From Chryseobacterium sp. MEBOG06 (lineage in GTDB: Bacteria; Bacteroidota; Bacteroidia; Flavobacteriales; Weeksellaceae): DNA of 64,000 nucleotides. Under the pieces are notes generated by a model. The model was not told where the DNA came from and ran no database searches. It saw only the letters and a list, made by a program, of their open reading frames with translations. How positions within the stretch are numbered: position 1 is the stretch's first letter; every line of letters starts with the position of its first letter. Shown here piece by piece: positions 54,236 to 62,199 of the stretch. The position numbers and the translations under genes were made by a program. The stretch is taken from contig NZ_CP084580.1 in NCBI RefSeq assembly GCF_021869765.1, positions 2,790,001-2,854,000 on the forward strand. Reading direction: 5' to 3'.

Positions 54236-55141
54236 TTAATTCACCAGATCCGGTTCAATCGGGTTGTTATCCTTCTGAAGTGCTTCTTTTGTACTCTTTT
54301 CCATTTGCCTGAAAACCTGATTGGGATCTGAAATTTCTTTACCGTCTGCAGTCCTTACTTTGAAAACCACTTTGGTATTGCTATCTCCGCCGTTTTTCAT
54401 CATCAGTTCTCTCATATTTTTGGAAGGATCGTTTACATAAGCTTTCCATGCTTTCTTAAACTGATCTTTGGTCACTTCGATATCTTTTCCGCCAATTCCC
54501 AGTACTTTTACATGATCAGGAATCTGCAGGTCTGCTTCTGCATCTGGTGTTTTGATGGTTTTATTACCTGCCAGTGTCATACTGTGGGAACCTGTAGCAT
54601 CTTCTATTTTCACAATCAACCCTGGAAGTCCGTAAAAAACATAGGGTCCATCCTGAAAAGGAAGATCGGTTGTAAACCATGCTGTCCATTCTCTTCCGCC
54701 AAAACTGGTAACTGCTTTCTGAGCATTGTACTCACCTATTTTTTGTTTCTCAGAGGTTATTTTCCATTCCGGTTTTCTGTCTTCTTTTATTTTATATTTA
54801 TCTGTGGAGATATTTCTGAAAAGATAGGTTTTGAAATCCGGATATTGTTTGGTTACTTTATAAGAAACCTGTCCCGGTTTTTCACGTCTGTTGACACTTA
54901 TATTTCCACCTCCTGCTTTCAGCTGCTTTTCAAGTTCAGCTTTTCCTATGGAATCTGCCACAAATTTATCCTGACTGTAATAAGTGGAGCCGTTTTTATC
55001 AATATCCAGCAGCATTATTTCTTTCTTCACCTCTTCCTTATTATTAGAATCCGGAATAAATTTATATTCGTAAAAAAACCTGTTAATCTGAGCGTTGGCT
55101 AACACTCCCAGAAACATAAAAAATAGAATTTTGCTTTTCAT
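54236..55141 (-). CDS. GLPGLI family secreted protein
   Basis: 301 aa, signal peptide 1-17 (LGVLANAQ). The family block reads AVTSFGGREWTAWFTTDLPFQDGPYVFYGLPGLIVKIED. It is a clear paralogue of the protein at 52579: both start with NRFFYEYKF- or QRFIYEYKY-type strands and share the pattern ending in NNPIEPDLVN or NNIIELDLLR. It has its own terminator, so it is a separate unit from maa and the other GLPGLI gene. Function unknown. Confidence 0.92.
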   Translation of the reverse strand: MKSKILFFMFLGVLANAQINRFFYEYKFIPDSNNKEEVKKEIMLLDIDKNGSTYYSQDKFVADSIGKAELEKQLKAGGGNISVNRREKPGQVSYKVTKQYPDFKTYLFRNISTDKYKIKEDRKPEWKITSEKQKIGEYNAQKAVTSFGGREWTAWFTTDLPFQDGPYVFYGLPGLIVKIEDATGSHSMTLAGNKTIKTPDAEADLQIPDHVKVLGIGGKDIEVTKDQFKKAWKAYVNDPSKNMRELMMKNGGDSNTKVVFKVRTADGKEISDPNQVFRQMEKSTKEALQKDNNPIEPDLVN

Positions 55142-55151
55142 AATGAATGAT

Positions 55152-55190
55152 TAAAAAAAAGGCTTTGTCAATATGATATTAACAAAGCCT
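55152..55190 (-). terminator. Terminator of the BlaI/M56 operon
   Basis: AGGCTTTGT / ACAAAGCCT plus inner AATAT / ATATT. The minus strand continues into TTTTTTTT, ten bases beyond the M56 stop codon. Confidence 0.88.
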
Positions 55191-55199
55191 GATGGAACT

Positions 55200-57188
55200 T
55201 TATTTTTTTGTCTGAATTCTTATTTCGCTTTTCTTAGCGTCTCCTTTCCGCTGATTATTAATCATAACGCTGGATATATCACTTGTATTCAATGAATTAA
55301 TATCATCTTTAGAGACCTCTCTGCCATCAATATAGTACTTGGACTTCATATCGTCTCCTCCACTTATATTAAATCTTTTTACCCCATTCATGGCAATATT
55401 TCCGTTGCCATCTTTTTTGATGAAATCTGCCTGCATTACCATTACTTTGGAAGAACCATTAATCCTTGAGAAATGAATATCCTTAAGGTTTTTCTGGGCT
55501 TTCAATCTCATTTTTTCACTTTCTATTCTTGCTTTTGCTCCCTCTATTCTGTAAGCCTCACTTTCTTTTCTGGCTTTATCACCTTCTATCTTTGCTTTTG
55601 CACTCTCTATTCTGGCAGCTTCACTTTCTTTTCTGGCTTTATCACTTTCAATCTTTGCTTTTGCACTTTCTCTTCTGTAAGCCTCTCTTTCTCTTATGGC
55701 CTTTTCGCCTTCTATACTGGCTTTTGCGCTCTCTATTCTTGCTTTTTCTCCCTCAATTCTGGCTTTCGCCGCCTCCTTCATTGCTTCTTTAGCTTCTTTA
55801 AGCGCTTTACGTACTTCTTCTTTTTCTTTACGGCTTAAGTCTTTATACTGAACGGTATTGTTCTTAAAGTATATTACTTTAGGGGTCTTTGGTGCTTTTG
55901 CGGCTCCGGGGGCTGCCGGAGGCGCTGGCGAAGCTTCAGGAGAATCAATGTCAACATCTAACTCAGGTATATCCGGTATCTCAATTTCCATATTATCAAG
56001 AGCCTTCATCTGGCTTTTCCATTCAGGAGATTTGAAATAACTGTCAACTGATGTAGATACCTGTCCAGCGATTTTCCCCATTTCAGAGGCCAATACATTA
56101 ATTTCTTCTATCTTTTTGTTAAAGGCAGCGCTTTCTGGTGTCAGTTTGCTTAGCTCTTTGCTTTTTTTATCCAGTTCTTTTTGGATTTCCACTGATCTTG
56201 CTTTCAGCTTGGGAAGTCCAGGTATTGGATCTGTATTTTCTTTCTGTTGTTCTTTTTCAGGTCTTACTGTATCTTTCTGTATTTGTGAAACCGCTTTTTT
56301 AATATTAAAATTGGTTTCTTCAATTTCTCTGTTTTTTGCATTTACCAGATAGGCAAAAGCGACTGAAAATAAAACGGGCAGTGCAAAAATTCTTCGCGCA
56401 TATCCGAACTTGGTTTTTGGTTTTTGTAACATCTTAAGTCTTTTTTTAAGGTTTGAACTTAGAAACGGACTGGTGGCAGGCAACTGTGTTCCGGAAAAGT
56501 GGCTTGCTAAAAGCATCTGCGCAAATGCTTTGGTGTCCGAATTTTTAACGGCTTTCTTATCAGCCAGATATTCGTGGATTAAATTAATTTCTTTTTTGAT
56601 AATATGGAAAAAGGGATTGAACCAGAAAACAGCGGTAATGAATTCGATAAAGATCTTATCAAATGAATGCTTCTGCTCAATATGTACCATCTCATGCTTT
56701 AAAATCTGCCTTCCCACTTCTGAGTTCAGCGTGATTGCATTTTTCCAGAAAAGGTTTTTAAAGTATGAAAAGGGTGCTTCGGTGAGGTCGGTACGGTAAA
56801 AATTGATCCCGTCAAAACTTTCTTTCTGAAACTGTTTTTTAAATTGCTGGATTTTAAAAATCCCGTATACCAATTTCCCTAGAAAATAGAGAGAAACAAG
56901 TCCCAGAGCTGAAAAAATAAGGTTAAAATAAAGGTTACCATTGTTTAAGTTTTTTTCTGTATTAAAATTCTGAATTTTATCAAGAAGTCTGTATAGATCA
57001 TTATTTACCTCTATCGTAAAATCTTCTACTCTGATGAGTGGTAAAAACAGCGATACCAAAACTGCCGCCAACAGATAAAACCTGTTATAATGATGGAATG
57101 TCTTGTCTTTTAAAGACAACTGATAATACAAAAACGTTACACCTGAACATATAATTGTTTTTCCAAAGTATAAAAGTATTGCTTCCAT
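55200..57188 (-). CDS. M56 (BlaR1-type) membrane metallopeptidase with heptad-repeat region
   Basis: 662 aa. Four N-terminal hydrophobic segments flank a cytoplasmic zinc site H165-E-M-V-H169 in ILKHEMVHIEQKHS, as in BlaR1/MecR1 antirepressor proteases. After a transmembrane helix (RRIFALPVLFSVAFAYLVNA) comes a long extracytoplasmic region: coiled coil, proline/alanine stretch, about 12 heptads of the type AKARIEG/EKARIES (residues 474-557), and a TonB-plug-like end (KYYIDGREVSKDDINSL). No penicillin-binding sensor domain is present, so the signal is not simply a beta-lactam. Operon with BlaI, 6 bases apart. Confidence 0.9.
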   Translation of the reverse strand: MEAILLYFGKTIICSGVTFLYYQLSLKDKTFHHYNRFYLLAAVLVSLFLPLIRVEDFTIEVNNDLYRLLDKIQNFNTEKNLNNGNLYFNLIFSALGLVSLYFLGKLVYGIFKIQQFKKQFQKESFDGINFYRTDLTEAPFSYFKNLFWKNAITLNSEVGRQILKHEMVHIEQKHSFDKIFIEFITAVFWFNPFFHIIKKEINLIHEYLADKKAVKNSDTKAFAQMLLASHFSGTQLPATSPFLSSNLKKRLKMLQKPKTKFGYARRIFALPVLFSVAFAYLVNAKNREIEETNFNIKKAVSQIQKDTVRPEKEQQKENTDPIPGLPKLKARSVEIQKELDKKSKELSKLTPESAAFNKKIEEINVLASEMGKIAGQVSTSVDSYFKSPEWKSQMKALDNMEIEIPDIPELDVDIDSPEASPAPPAAPGAAKAPKTPKVIYFKNNTVQYKDLSRKEKEEVRKALKEAKEAMKEAAKARIEGEKARIESAKASIEGEKAIREREAYRRESAKAKIESDKARKESEAARIESAKAKIEGDKARKESEAYRIEGAKARIESEKMRLKAQKNLKDIHFSRINGSSKVMVMQADFIKKDGNGNIAMNGVKRFNISGGDDMKSKYYIDGREVSKDDINSLNTSDISSVMINNQRKGDAKKSEIRIQTKK
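55518..55769 (-). repeat. 21-base-period coding minisatellite (heptad repeat)
   Basis: Twelve consecutive 21-base units encode heptads alternating around K-A-R-I-E-S/G. The reverse-strand DNA units repeat the phrase TCTATTCTGGC or close variants. The period and charge pattern predict a long rigid helix. Confidence 0.8.
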
Positions 57189-57194
57189 AGGCCT

Positions 57195-57560
57195 CTAGTC
57201 TTTCTTTTTGAGTTCATCCAGTAACATTTCAAGATCTTCTACCGTCATTTCATTTTTTTCTACGAGAAACGAAACGGCACTTTTGTAAGAACCTTTAAAA
57301 TAGTTTTTCACAAGACTCTTCATGGTTTTCCCGGAATACTGCTCTTTTGAAACCAGTGGAAAATACTCATGCTGTCTTCCGTGTACACGATAATCTACAA
57401 ATTCTTTGTCCTTTAATACTTTTAAAATGGTGGAGACAGTATTGGTATGGGGTTTGGGTTCAGGAAACAGATCGAGAACATCCTTAAGAAATCCTTTTTC
57501 CAGTTTCCACAGATACTGCATTACCTGTTCCTCTGCTTTTGTTAAAGTCTGAATTTTCAT
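57195..57560 (-). CDS. BlaI/MecI/CopY-family repressor
   Basis: 121 aa. Winged-helix DNA-binding domain at 1-75 (LTKAEEQVMQYLWKLEKGFLKDVLDLFPEPKPHTNTVSTILKVLKDKEFVDYRVHGRQHEYFPLVS) and a C-terminal dimerisation helix pair. In this family the repressor is cleaved after signalling by the partner M56 protease encoded 6 bases downstream. A TACA-AA-TGTA palindrome in its own promoter is a fitting operator. Confidence 0.93.
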   Translation of the reverse strand: MKIQTLTKAEEQVMQYLWKLEKGFLKDVLDLFPEPKPHTNTVSTILKVLKDKEFVDYRVHGRQHEYFPLVSKEQYSGKTMKSLVKNYFKGSYKSAVSFLVEKNEMTVEDLEMLLDELKKKD

Positions 57561-57606
57561 ATCCTGTACATTTATTCATCTTGTAATAAAGAAACGTTCA
57601 ATTCTC

Positions 57607-57675
57607 TATCACTAAGAAATTAGTTATACAAATGTAGAAATAATTTTGACTCAGACAACTATTTTTTTAGTGATA
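57607..57675. promoter_or_regulatory. blaI promoter with operator-like dyads
   Basis: Minus-strand promoter: TTG (57658-57656), 19 bases, TACATTTG (57636-57629). A TACAAATGTA dyad (57627-57636), the TACA/TGTA type bound by BlaI/MecI proteins, overlaps the -7 box. TATCACTAA (57607-57615) and TTAGTGATA (57667-57675) form a second, wider perfect inverted repeat enclosing the promoter. Confidence 0.65.
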
Positions 57676-57894
57676 AAACATTATTTAATATTAACTAATT
57701 GAAAATCAACACTATAAAATTAATTTAAATATATTAATTTTATAATGGAGAAGAGTCAGCACCCATCTAATCAACAGAAAAAGGATAATTTCAATTGTAA
57801 ATTCTTAAAACTTGTTAATTTTTATTAAATAAAATTAAAATGAATTTGTTTTAACCGGGAAAATATATTTATTTTAGTGCTTTAAAAATTTCTC

Positions 57895-58476
57895 ATGAAA
57901 AGATATAATTTATTGATTGTACTATTACTACTTATTTTTAATGTTACTACAGCGCAAAAGAAAAATTCTCCGGCTGCTGACCTTAGTATATTAAAGGATA
58001 CAAAATCAAAAATTGAAGCTACAGTACCATTGGTTATCCAACATCTTCAGACCATTGCTACAAAAGAAGGGGACAATAATATTGTTACCAACGGAAAAAT
58101 TGCAGTGGGTAAAGAATATCGGATTTTAGAATCTGAATGGTATTTATACAGAAACAATATGAAAAACTGTATCCTGAACAATTCTTCCAAGAAAGCTAAA
58201 AAGTGCATGGAATACCATACGCAATATCTGAGAAATACACTGATCAACTACAGTAACTATATTTCTAACCTTACAAGAAAGAATGGATATTTAGGAGTAG
58301 AAGGTGATACAAAATTTGAATTTAAACCTGCTGAAATAGCTACAAAACTAAGTGAAGCTTACTTCAATGCTAATGATGCTGCAGGAAGAATGAAGGCTGA
58401 TCAGAAAAGAGAGTTTTTGGGACAAACGATGTCTGATGACAACAAGCTGACTCCATTTGCTCAGCTGGCTCAATAA
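57895..58476 (+). CDS. Secreted protein of unknown function
   Basis: 193 aa with a signal peptide (1-20, NVTTAQ). The mature part is alpha-helical and basic (IEATVPLVIQHLQTIATKEG, YRNNMKNCILNNSSKKAKKCMEYHTQYLRNTLINYSNYISNL) with two cysteines able to pair. I do not recognise a domain. The gene is followed 24 bases later by a strong terminator, so it is monocistronic. Confidence 0.72.
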   Translation: MKRYNLLIVLLLLIFNVTTAQKKNSPAADLSILKDTKSKIEATVPLVIQHLQTIATKEGDNNIVTNGKIAVGKEYRILESEWYLYRNNMKNCILNNSSKKAKKCMEYHTQYLRNTLINYSNYISNLTRKNGYLGVEGDTKFEFKPAEIATKLSEAYFNANDAAGRMKADQKREFLGQTMSDDNKLTPFAQLAQ

Positions 58477-58499
58477 TAAGAACTTACCCCTGAAAATAA

Positions 58500-58532
58500 A
58501 AAAGAGAACTGCAAATGCGGTTCTCTTTTCGT
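58500..58532 (+). terminator. Terminator after gene at 57895
   Basis: AAAAGAGAACTGC-AAAT-GCGGTTCTCTTTT, a 13-base stem with one T-G pair and flanking T/A runs that could work in both directions. Confidence 0.85.
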
Positions 58533-58537
58533 TTAAA

Positions 58538-58670
58538 GCAAAAAATCTCCGTCGGAAAAAGCAGTTTTGTGGTACTAATCATAAAACTTGGGGAAAAAGT
58601 AGAAAATAAGACGGAGATTTTTTTGCAACCTCTTACAGAGTCAATTAGTCCTACCCTTGACCTGTAAGAG
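58538..58670 (-). ncRNA. Candidate structured small RNA, two hairpins with complementary loops
   Basis: Hairpin 1: outer arms 58538-58553 and 58610-58626 (ATCTCCGTC / GACGGAGAT plus A/T tails) enclose an inner hairpin AGTTTTGTGGT-ACTA-ATCATAAAACT (58563-58588). Hairpin 2: CTCTTACAG-(A)-GTCAA / TTGAC-CTGTAAGAG at 58630-58670 with a 12-base loop. Loop 1 ACTAA and loop 2 TTAGT are complementary. On the minus strand a -7 box (TATTTTTG, 58683-58676) lies just before hairpin 2, and the outer stem of hairpin 1 ends in T6 like a terminator, favouring a minus transcript of about 130 nt. The inner hairpin has two G-T pairs only on the plus strand, which argues the other way. Confidence 0.45.
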
Positions 58671-58675
58671 TTGTA

Positions 58676-58683
58676 CAAAAATA
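58676..58683 (-). promoter_or_regulatory. -7 box facing the candidate RNA
   Basis: Minus-strand TATTTTTG, a perfect TAnnTTTG element placed to start transcription at about 58670. No clear -33 TTG at 19 bases. Confidence 0.45.
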
Positions 58684-58779
58684 AAGCTATGCTTTTCTCT
58701 CCTAAAAGAATCGCTGTAGAATTAAATAGGAAGAAATGTAGAAATAATTCTACCTGAAAAGAAAAATATTGTCAGAAAA

Positions 58780-58807
58780 ATAAATTTAAAGCCGCACCAG
58801 CAGCTTT
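58780..58807 (-). terminator. Terminator of the GNAT gene
   Basis: Minus-strand AAAGCTGC-TGGT-GCGGCTTT (8 pairs, one wobble) then AAATTTATTTTT, about 80 bases beyond the GNAT stop. It separates the GNAT transcript from the candidate RNA. Confidence 0.65.
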
Positions 58808-58888
58808 ATAACATCTTTATCAGACATAATTAACACATCATATAATGTCTTATCGTTTCTCCATTCTTTCCTTCCTTCTATTGGCTGT

Positions 58889-59335
58889 CTACTTCCACCA
58901 GTGATAATAGTTATGCAATCCATCATATTCAAATCCACAGCGGGGATATAAAGTATTTCCAATTTCATTGGTCTTTTCAGTTTCAAGCATCAGACCACAA
59001 GCCCCTGTTTCTTCACACCACTGCTTACTACGGTCAATTAAAGCTACTGAAAGCCCTTTCCCTCTATAATCGGGATGTACAAACAAGTCGCTTAGCAGCC
59101 ATTGTTTCTGTAATTTGGTATAGTGAAACAGTTTATAGAGCTGTACAAATCCTATGGCTTTTCCATCTGCTACAGCCAGAAAAATATCTGATTCACTGTT
59201 TAGAAATCTTTCTCGAAGAAAAGCCTTTCCTTTTTCAATGTCAGATTCCTGTCTGTAAAAAACACGGTAAAGATCAAACAATACGGCGGTGTCTTCAAGA
59301 TCCTCAAGGCTTGCTTTTTTAATAGTGTAATTCAT
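58889..59335 (-). CDS. GNAT family N-acetyltransferase
   Basis: 148 aa from the ATG at 59335 (MNYTIKKASLEDLEDTAVLFDLYRVFY). The acetyl-CoA loop is in LLSDLFVHPDYRGKGLSVALIDRSKQWCEE (Q/R-x-x-G-x-G/A type), followed by LMLETEKTNEIGNTLYPRCGFEYDGLHNYYHW. An in-frame ATG at 59464 would add 43 hydrophobic, non-family residues across a promoter box, so I reject it. It acetylates an amine on an unknown small molecule or protein. Single gene. Confidence 0.9.
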   Translation of the reverse strand: MNYTIKKASLEDLEDTAVLFDLYRVFYRQESDIEKGKAFLRERFLNSESDIFLAVADGKAIGFVQLYKLFHYTKLQKQWLLSDLFVHPDYRGKGLSVALIDRSKQWCEETGACGLMLETEKTNEIGNTLYPRCGFEYDGLHNYYHWWK

Positions 59336-59361
59336 CGTTATATTTATTTTGATTAACACCG

Positions 59362-59369
59362 CAAAAGTA
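59362..59369 (-). promoter_or_regulatory. -7 promoter box for the GNAT gene
   Basis: Minus-strand TACTTTTG, a perfect TAnnTTTG element 26 bases upstream of the chosen ATG at 59335. Confidence 0.5.
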
Positions 59370-59520
59370 GTCCCAAACTCGGCTGGAGGTATCATCCAGA
59401 TTAAAGTTATACAGATGGTCCAGAGGATGTTTCCAAACCTCATAAAAAAGATAAAATACCACACGTTTCAGATTTTATATTGGCAGACAACTTTGGAACT
59501 TTGCCCCATAAAATAAAGCA

Positions 59521-60234
59521 ATGACAGATATTATCCAAAAAATAAAAGACACGGACTGGCAGCATATAACAGAGGAAATGCATCAGAAAGGTTATGCGGT
59601 GATTCCCAATTTAATATCAGATGATGAATGTGAAGATTTAAAGTCAGACTATACCTATGCTCATCTGTATCGTAAAACCGTTGTCATGGCGCGCCACAGG
59701 TTTGGTTTAGGAGAATACCGGTATTTCAATTATCCGTTACCGCAACTGATTCAGTTGGTACGAACTCATATTTATCCTTATCTAGCTCCTATTGCCAATT
59801 CCTGGTTTAATGCCTTACATATTGATACTTCTTTTCCCCTAGATCATAGGGAGTTTATACAACAATGTCATGCCAACGGTCAGAAGAAAGCCACTCCTTT
59901 GATTTTAAAATACGGAAAAGGAGGTTTTAATACTTTGCATCAGGATTTATATGGAGATCTATATTTTCCGATTCAGATTGTTATCATGCTTAGTGAACCT
60001 GATCAGGATTTTACAGGTGGAGAATTTGTTCTTACCCAACAGATTCCGAGAGCTCAGTCGAAAGCCATTGTCTTGAAACCTAAAAAGGGAGATGTCCTTA
60101 TTTTTACTACAAATTTTAAACCGGAAAAAGGGGTGAAAGGATATTACAGAGTCAATACGAAACATGGAGTAAGTGAAGTGACAGAGGGAAGCCGCTACGC
60201 CCTGGGAGTTATTTTCCATGATGCTATGAGCTGA
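59521..60234 (+). CDS. 2-oxoglutarate-Fe(II) oxygenase family protein
   Basis: 237 aa. The jelly-roll core shows the metal-binding H-x-D in FNTLHQDLYGDLYFPIQIVIMLSE, and the distal His in VNTKHGVSEVTEGSRYALGVIFHDA, where the following Arg of GSRYALG would hold 2-oxoglutarate. It matches the bacterial oxygenase group PF09859 (from memory), whose substrate is not firmly known. The N-terminus QKGYAVIPNLISDDECEDL is typical of the superfamily. Single gene, 185 bases from the divergent GNAT gene. Confidence 0.87.
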   Translation: MTDIIQKIKDTDWQHITEEMHQKGYAVIPNLISDDECEDLKSDYTYAHLYRKTVVMARHRFGLGEYRYFNYPLPQLIQLVRTHIYPYLAPIANSWFNALHIDTSFPLDHREFIQQCHANGQKKATPLILKYGKGGFNTLHQDLYGDLYFPIQIVIMLSEPDQDFTGGEFVLTQQIPRAQSKAIVLKPKKGDVLIFTTNFKPEKGVKGYYRVNTKHGVSEVTEGSRYALGVIFHDAMS

Positions 60235-60246
60235 GAATTGAGAGAG

Positions 60247-60397
60247 GAAAGTTGAGAGTTGAACATACTTCATGAAGAATGTGAAAATTTATCAATGGCA
60301 TATTTTATATAAATTATACATTCAGACTATTTTAATAACCCAATGAATTGGCTGCGGCAAATTTTAAGAAGTACGTATTTTCTCACTCTCAACTTTC
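60247..60397. repeat. Inverted repeat pair, MITE-like
   Basis: GAAAGTTGAGAGT (60247-60259) and its exact inverse ACTCTCAACTTTC (60385-60397) bracket about 125 bases between two genes. Next to the right copy is an (AATTTTC)-type run (60406-60421). No target-site duplication or ORF is visible. Confidence 0.45.
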
Positions 60398-60430
60398 TAT
60401 TTTTAATTTTCAATTTTCAATTATAAAAAT

Positions 60431-60694
60431 ATGATACTGCATTCTCAGATAACTGCCCTTAGTTTAAGAAGTAAAATCCGTCACGGAGAAATAGTTTTGG
60501 GAGGAAATAAAAAATTAAAAATTTTTGGATTACTAAGCTGTAAGTCAGGAAAAAGAATGAAAAAGGAAAATAGAATTTTCTTTAAAGATGAAAAAGAAGC
60601 ATGGCAAAATAGCTACCGTCCCTGCGGCCACTGTATGAGAGAAAGATATAAAAAATGGAAAAATAATTTCTCCTTCATTACACCCGATGACTGA
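60431..60694 (+). CDS. Ada-type metal-binding domain protein
   Basis: 87 aa, no signal peptide. It resembles the zinc-binding N-terminal domain of the Ada methyl-transfer protein: LKIFGLLSCKSGKRMKKENRIFF, then EAWQNSYRPCGHCMRERYKKW, with C37, C65 and C68 as ligands; a fourth Cys is missing and may be supplied by another residue. Ada uses the equivalent site to accept methyl groups from DNA phosphotriesters, but this protein has no AraC or methyltransferase domain, so its role is unknown. Single gene after the inverted repeat. Confidence 0.75.
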   Translation: MILHSQITALSLRSKIRHGEIVLGGNKKLKIFGLLSCKSGKRMKKENRIFFKDEKEAWQNSYRPCGHCMRERYKKWKNNFSFITPDD

Positions 60695-61144
60695 GAAACA
60701 AAATAGCATTAAAGATTTATTACAATTAACAGTATATGGCTTAGAAATTGAAATTATTTAAACTTTCTTATTTCATAGCTTTCATTCTACTATATTAAAG
60801 CGTATATAGGTAGTCCGTATGATTAATCCTCCATTAATTCAACCTATAACACATAACATATTAATTACTTACTAAAACAACTACGTTTTCACTCTATTCT
60901 TCATCAAAATTTCTGACGATACAGGTTTCGCCTGTTAAAAACGGAGAAAATAAAGTAAGGAAATCATGTAAAATACACTTAAATATTCTGAATTTCATAA
61001 TACAATTCATTTTTTTTAATTATCAGTTCCCCATGGATGCAAGCGTATCAGCATTTGTGAAAAAAAATATCAACTATGTGTGAAATAAGATAACATCGCA
61101 TTAAATAAAACTATATATTAGTATCAAAACTAAAACACTTACAC
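60695..61144. other. Intergenic region upstream of terpene synthases
   Basis: 450 bases, very AT-rich, no gene and no perfect TAnnTTTG box. A short hairpin ACAGG-TTTCG-CCTGT lies near 60924-60938. The promoter of the terpene synthase pair must lie here but I cannot place it. Confidence 0.5.
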
Positions 61145-62158
61145 ATGAACAATGAAAATTTTAGTACCCTTGAACTTCTTCACAAGCAATTCAGGTACCC
61201 TTTCCCAACACTAAAAAACCCGAACGCCGAACAATTGCAGGAAATCACTGAAAAACAATGGATTGACGGAGAGTATTTGTGGCTCTATGAACAAAACCCC
61301 AATCTCCGGAAAAAGTACAAAAAAACAAAAACGGCTCATATTGCAGCCCAGTGGTTTCCAACAGCATCACCGGAAAGATTCAAACCCATCTGCAGGCTGA
61401 TGCTCTGGACCCTGTATAATGATGATCTTTACGAAGAAAGTAATCCAAAAGATATTGGACATGTACATGCCCAATCTATTGCAATCCTGAAAGGTGAAAT
61501 TAATGCTGCAGATTCAGGAATACCTTTAGGTCCTATGCTAGCCTCATTGAGACAAGAGCTGTTAGACTTCATTCCAGAGGAATCGGTCTCCCGCTTTACA
61601 CAAATGATCAGCAGATACTTTATAGGGTTGGAAACCGAATTAAAATATAAGCACAATAAAACTTATCCCAGCGTGGACGAATGTATTGCCCTGCGTGAAA
61701 ATTCTATATGCCTTTATCCCTTTCTGCAGCTTACAGAAGTGGAAACTGGGATCACGCTTCCACAGGAAATACACGATCATCCGGTGATCATCCGTCTGCA
61801 GACTCTGGCCTGCCATCTGGTTACTTTTTTCAATGAGGTACAGTCTGTATTAAAAGATGAGGCAACAGACAGTATCTATTACAATATTGTAAAGGTAATT
61901 CAGCATGAACGTCAAATGTCTCTGAAAGAAGCCTGTCTTGAAGACTTACGTCTTCATAATGAAGATCTGAAAGAATTCATAGAATTACAAGCTTCTCTTC
62001 CGGATTTTGGTATATGGCAGGATGCAGTCGTGAACTGGGTACACTATATGAGTATGGTTCTTAGTGGATGGAAAAACATATCTACAAAGCTGGATCGTTA
62101 TAATGCGATGGATTTTCCGGAGGCAAGAGAATTAAAAGAAAAGCTGGATCAAATATAA
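61145..62158 (+). CDS. Class I terpene synthase
   Basis: 337 aa, normal bacterial terpene cyclase length. The aspartate-rich motif is D93-D94-L-Y-E97 in LYNDDLYEES. The pyrophosphate-sensing Arg R184 lies exactly 46 residues before the NSE triad, which reads N230-E-V-Q-S234-V-L-K-D238 (E in place of the usual second D). The terminal RY pair is R319-Y320. All metal and diphosphate determinants are therefore present. Product and chain length (C15 or C20) cannot be read. Paired with a second synthase 41 bases downstream; no prenyltransferase, P450 or methyltransferase is adjacent. Confidence 0.9.
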   Translation: MNNENFSTLELLHKQFRYPFPTLKNPNAEQLQEITEKQWIDGEYLWLYEQNPNLRKKYKKTKTAHIAAQWFPTASPERFKPICRLMLWTLYNDDLYEESNPKDIGHVHAQSIAILKGEINAADSGIPLGPMLASLRQELLDFIPEESVSRFTQMISRYFIGLETELKYKHNKTYPSVDECIALRENSICLYPFLQLTEVETGITLPQEIHDHPVIIRLQTLACHLVTFFNEVQSVLKDEATDSIYYNIVKVIQHERQMSLKEACLEDLRLHNEDLKEFIELQASLPDFGIWQDAVVNWVHYMSMVLSGWKNISTKLDRYNAMDFPEARELKEKLDQI

Positions 62159-62199
62159 TATCATCAATTAATTTTATTAAAAATAAAAAAATTAAACCC

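Noticed and set aside
55473..55838. Plus-strand open frame of Phe/Cys/Leu repeats
   Set aside because: Mirror image of the charged heptad repeat of the M56 gene; a shadow frame.
58538..58670. Retron or CRISPR tracrRNA interpretation of the hairpin element
   Set aside because: No reverse transcriptase, cas9 or CRISPR repeats anywhere in the window.
58786..58986. 66-aa minus-strand frame overlapping the GNAT 3' end
   Set aside because: It overlaps the GNAT coding sequence in another frame and ends inside the GNAT terminator hairpin; no independent start or family.
59336..59464. N-terminal extension of the GNAT gene
   Set aside because: The added 43 residues are hydrophobic and unlike the family, and a TACTTTTG promoter box sits within them.
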